From positions 3,100,001-3,164,000 of the forward strand of contig NC_068565.1 of assembly GCF_025698545.1 (NCBI RefSeq): a stretch of DNA of 64,000 bases, given 5' to 3'. This DNA comes from Gossypium raimondii (lineage: Eukaryota > Streptophyta > Magnoliopsida > Malvales > Malvaceae). Positions 61,195-64,000 of the stretch are shown one piece after another. The first letter of the stretch is position 1. Every line of letters starts with the position of its first letter. The translations under genes and the position numbers were made by a program. The notes beneath the pieces were generated by a model, which saw nothing but the letters and a program-made list of their open reading frames with translations, did no database searches and was not told where the DNA came from.

Positions 61195-63133
61195 TGATGG
61201 CTTTCTTGCACTCTTCTTCTAGAATCAGTGAGATTCAATTGGTGGGGCTGTTTGTGAGTGGGTGCAGAAAGTCTTTGCAGGTCATATCATTGATTAGGAG
61301 TTAAACAATGCGATGATAGTTCTGTTACCAAAAGTTTCAAACCTTGAGGGTTTTGGGCAATTTAGACCAATAAGTCTATGCTCTGTTCTTTACAAGTTGG
61401 TAATGAAGATCATAGCTAATTGCTTTAAAATGGTCTTCCCCAAAATTCTCTCTCTTGAATAAGTAGGGTTTATTGCAGGACGCAACATAACAAATAACAT
61501 TATTATTGCCCAAGAAGTGATTCATTCCATACAAAGTAAACAGAAGAATAGGAGGTGGATGACTATAAAGATAGATTTGGAAAAGACATATGACAAGGTT
61601 AGATGTTATTAAAGCTTTTCTTCAAGTGACAAGTATCCCTAATTTCCTTAGTATTGTTATTATGTCCGCTATAACGAACTACACTATGCAGATTTTATGG
61701 GATGGAGTGTCATCTATGAAATTCAAGCCTGCAAGAGGGGTTAGAAAGGAGTGTCCTTTGTCACCTTATCTTTTCATTTTATGCATGGAATGGCTTGGGC
61801 ATAGCATTTGCTCTAGTATTAACTCCGGTCTATGGCACCCTATTCTGTTATCACGTAATGGTCCGATGCTCTCACATTTATTCTTTGTAGATGATCTAAT
61901 CATTTTTGGTCATGCTGATATTCAACAGGCAAGGTTGATTAAACAAACTCTGGATGATTTTTGTGCCTTCTCTGGTCATCAGGTTAATACCCATAAAACA
62001 AATGCCTTCTTTATGATATCCTTCTTTTCTAAAGGGGTAAACAAAGAAGATGGTGATAGATTGTGTGATATCCTTGGGTTCCGTAAAGTTCAAAACCTTG
62101 GCAAGTACTTAGGAATTCCTCTTTTTCATGATAAAATCACTAATAGGTCATTGAGGTTTGTTGCAGACAAGGTTAGAAGCAAATTACAGAGATGGGATGA
62201 GAGGCAACTGTCTTTTGTTGGTAGAGTTATTCTGGCCCAATTAGTTCTAATTTCAATTATAATTTGTTTCATTTATGCTTTAAGTGTCCCATAAAAACTT
62301 TGTGAGGAGATAGAACGCTTGGTGTGACAATTTATTTGGGCATCTTAAAGGGGAATAAGAAGATTTCTTTAGTTAACTAGCAGGCGATCTATCAACCTAA
62401 GGCTTGTGGTGGTCTCGAATTTTGTCAGATGAGGGACCATAATAATTCCTTCATGTTTAAATTGGGTTTCAATATCGTAGCTAACACTAGTCCCTTGTGG
62501 GTCTGTGTGCTCAAATCAAAATACGGTATTAAGGAAGGTATATCTAATCACATAACTCGTGGTAAGTGTTCTTTCCTTTAGAAATCTCTCACTAGGATTT
62601 AACCCTTGCTTCGAGATAATATCTTCTAGTCTGTTGGTAATGGAAATAGTATTCAATGTTTGAGGGACAATTGGTTATCGAAAATTGGTCCATTGGCTAA
62701 TAGAATCCCTTCTCAAGCGAACCTTGACATGGATTGTCTTTTTAGAGATATAGTCACAGAAGATGGATTATGGAATTTGGATCTTTTCAGGGTTTGGCTA
62801 TCAAAGGATATTATTAGATGTATTGTTAGTATCACTCCTCCTCTTTCTTCAGCAGGAACTAATAGAATTGCATAGACGAAGACTGATTCAAGTTCACTCT
62901 CTATTAAAAGTGCTTGCAACATGCTCAGGGAGAATTTGTGGCATCAATGAGAGGAAGTATGGAATTTGGCCCGGAAATACTCGAGATCTCAGAGGGTAAG
63001 GATATTCATATGGCTAGCTCCCAAACAACGGTCATTCACTCAGGTGGAAAGGGTGAGACGTGCCATTGAGGAGGAGGAGTGTTGTACGATTAGTGATCTT
63101 GCCTCAAAAGATGTATTACATGCCATTAGAGAC
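61195..63133 (+). pseudogene. LINE (non-LTR retrotransposon) reverse transcriptase pseudogene, cut by an LTR
   Basis: From about 61195 one frame, with stops, reads AMIVLLPKVSNLEGFGQFRP, ISLCSVLYKLVMKIIANCF, VGFIAGRNITNNIIIAQEVI and KIDLEKTYDKVR. After a frameshift (61590-62294) come FKPARGVRKECPLSPYLF, the catalytic FVDDLIIFG (A to V in the usual FADD), SGHQVN and LGKYLGIPLFHDKITNRS. These are the ordered blocks of the plant LINE reverse transcriptase. Further on, DNWLSKIGPL and [10 protein letters not shown] belong to the zf-RVT region. Several stops and shifts disable it. It lacks the 5' part (endonuclease) and is cut at 63133 by an LTR beginning TGTAACACCCC. Confidence 0.88.
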
Positions 63134-64000
63134 TGTAACACCCCTTACCCGTATCCAACACCGGAATAGGGTATGAGGCATTACCAAAACACATACACTT
63201 GTAAACGTATTTAACCGAGTTATAAAATTTCATCAAAATTAAAACTTTTAAAATAATTAACATGTTTCTATAACTTTTCACAATATATCCTCAAAATATT
63301 ATAATCATAATAATTAGGGCCTGCGAGACCCGATACATACTCATACAATTTAATGCTTCATTTCCATTTCATTCAATTCGCAATTTCTCATGCTCATAAT
63401 TTAAATCATATCACTAGCAATTTCCATTTAATTCACGTACAATTCAATGACATCAAGTTCAAAACTAATACGTATTTACCATTTAACTCAATGTTTATTG
63501 ATTATACCATTCAATAAAACATTTATGAAATTCTCAATTTTGCAATGAAAATATCACTTTAGTTTGAATAACAACATCGTCCTGATATAAATACGCTACC
63601 ACTTATCCATTTACTTTAATTCTTTCACTTTGCCATAGTATAACTATGGTCTTACGTATGATCACTTATCACTTGTCCCTGATCAGATAAGTGTAGCTAG
63701 GCTACCACTTATCACTTTGCCACTTGATCAGATAAGTGTAGCACTTATCACTTTGTCACTTGATCAGATAAGTGTAGCTAAAGCTACCACTTATCACTTT
63801 GTCTCTTAATCAGATAAGTTTAGCACTTATCACTTTGTCACTTGATCAGATAAGTGTAACCACTTATCACTTTGTTTCTTGATCAGATAAGTGTAACCAC
63901 TTATCACTTTGTTTCTTGATCAGATAAGTGTAGCCACTTATCACTTTGTCACTTGATCAGATAAGTGTAGCTAAAACTACCACTTATCACTTTTTCACTT
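63134..64000 (+). mobile_element. LTR retrotransposon end (TGTAACACCCC family), runs off the window
   Basis: The sequence TGTAACACCCCTTACCCGTA at 63134 interrupts the LINE right after its HAIRDC block. The flank GAGAC (63129-63133) would be the target duplication, but the other end is outside the window. The interior has no coding frame; from 63663 it is an array of palindromic repeats. The related diverged start at 18913 is a second copy of the family. Confidence 0.7.
63663..64000. repeat. Tandem array of palindromic units CACTTATC...GATAAGTG
   Basis: At least eight full units and one partial follow each other: CACTTATCACTTTGTCACTT, then GATCAGATAAGTGTAG, with or without an extra GCTAAAGCTAC-like tail. 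Unit length is therefore about 36 or 46 bp. CACTTATC and GATAAGTG are inverse of each other, so every unit can form a hairpin. The array continues past the end of the window. Confidence 0.92.

Noticed and set aside
63663..64000. CRISPR array
   Set aside because: Units directly abut with no unique spacers, and the context is a plant LTR.

Overview
The window is nuclear DNA of a flowering plant: very AT-rich, with genes split by short GT-AG introns, U/A-rich splice contexts, single intact genes kilobases apart, and many LTR retrotransposons, LINE remnants, SINEs and MITEs. The dispersed repeats (LTRs opening TGTAACACCCC, GGCCCGGGC-type MITEs, an AT-rich repeat ending in ccctgccagccccc) look to me like those of cotton (Gossypium, Malvaceae). 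That is recognition from memory, not a search. Nothing bacterial or organellar was seen.

Six protein-coding genes look intact. In order: a PABP-interacting RNA-binding protein of the CID8-CID13 class (2338-6134, +, 10 exons, 302 aa); a GH28 polygalacturonase (10356-8277, -, 4 exons, 395 aa); a VQ-motif protein (16455-16784, +, 109 aa); the RING-type ubiquitin ligase DA2/GW2 (24204-27944, +, 8 coding exons, 429 aa); an interactor of constitutively active ROPs, ICR1/RIP type (45677-47049, +, 386 aa); and a C19-gibberellin 2-oxidase (51762-50245, -, 3 exons, 331 aa). The last five correspond one for one, in order, to Arabidopsis At1g78400 (PGX2), At1g78410 (VQ10), At1g78420 (DA2), At1g78430 (RIP2) and At1g78440 (GA2OX1) as I remember them. 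The window is therefore a conserved gene block stretched by repeats. The CID gene is outside that block.

The spaces between genes are layered insertions. The largest, between DA2 and ICR, is a solo LTR of about 2.7 kb (33730-41674, target duplication ATAAG) into which a 5.25-kb Copia element (33776-39027, target duplication AACCC, TA...CA termini) later inserted. Between VQ and DA2 lie a foldback Mutator-like MITE (17102-17898) and a tRNA-derived SINE split by a 2-kb LTR-like insertion (18913-20935). Between the polygalacturonase and VQ genes is a hAT-like MITE (14714-15095) with a clear 8-bp target duplication. From 52 to 61 kb no gene was recognised. The right end holds a LINE pseudogene (61195-63133) cut by an LTR (from 63134) that carries an array of short palindromic repeats running off the window.

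No new gene system could be demonstrated. The most unusual structures are: a recent inverted duplication of a gene fragment (47772-47877 and 48147-48261, about 97% identical arms), which could yield hairpin RNA; two short periodic arrays (CCAGCTGG every about 42 bp at 13450-13650, GTATCRATA every about 20.5 bp in a polygalacturonase intron); and the palindromic array at the right end.
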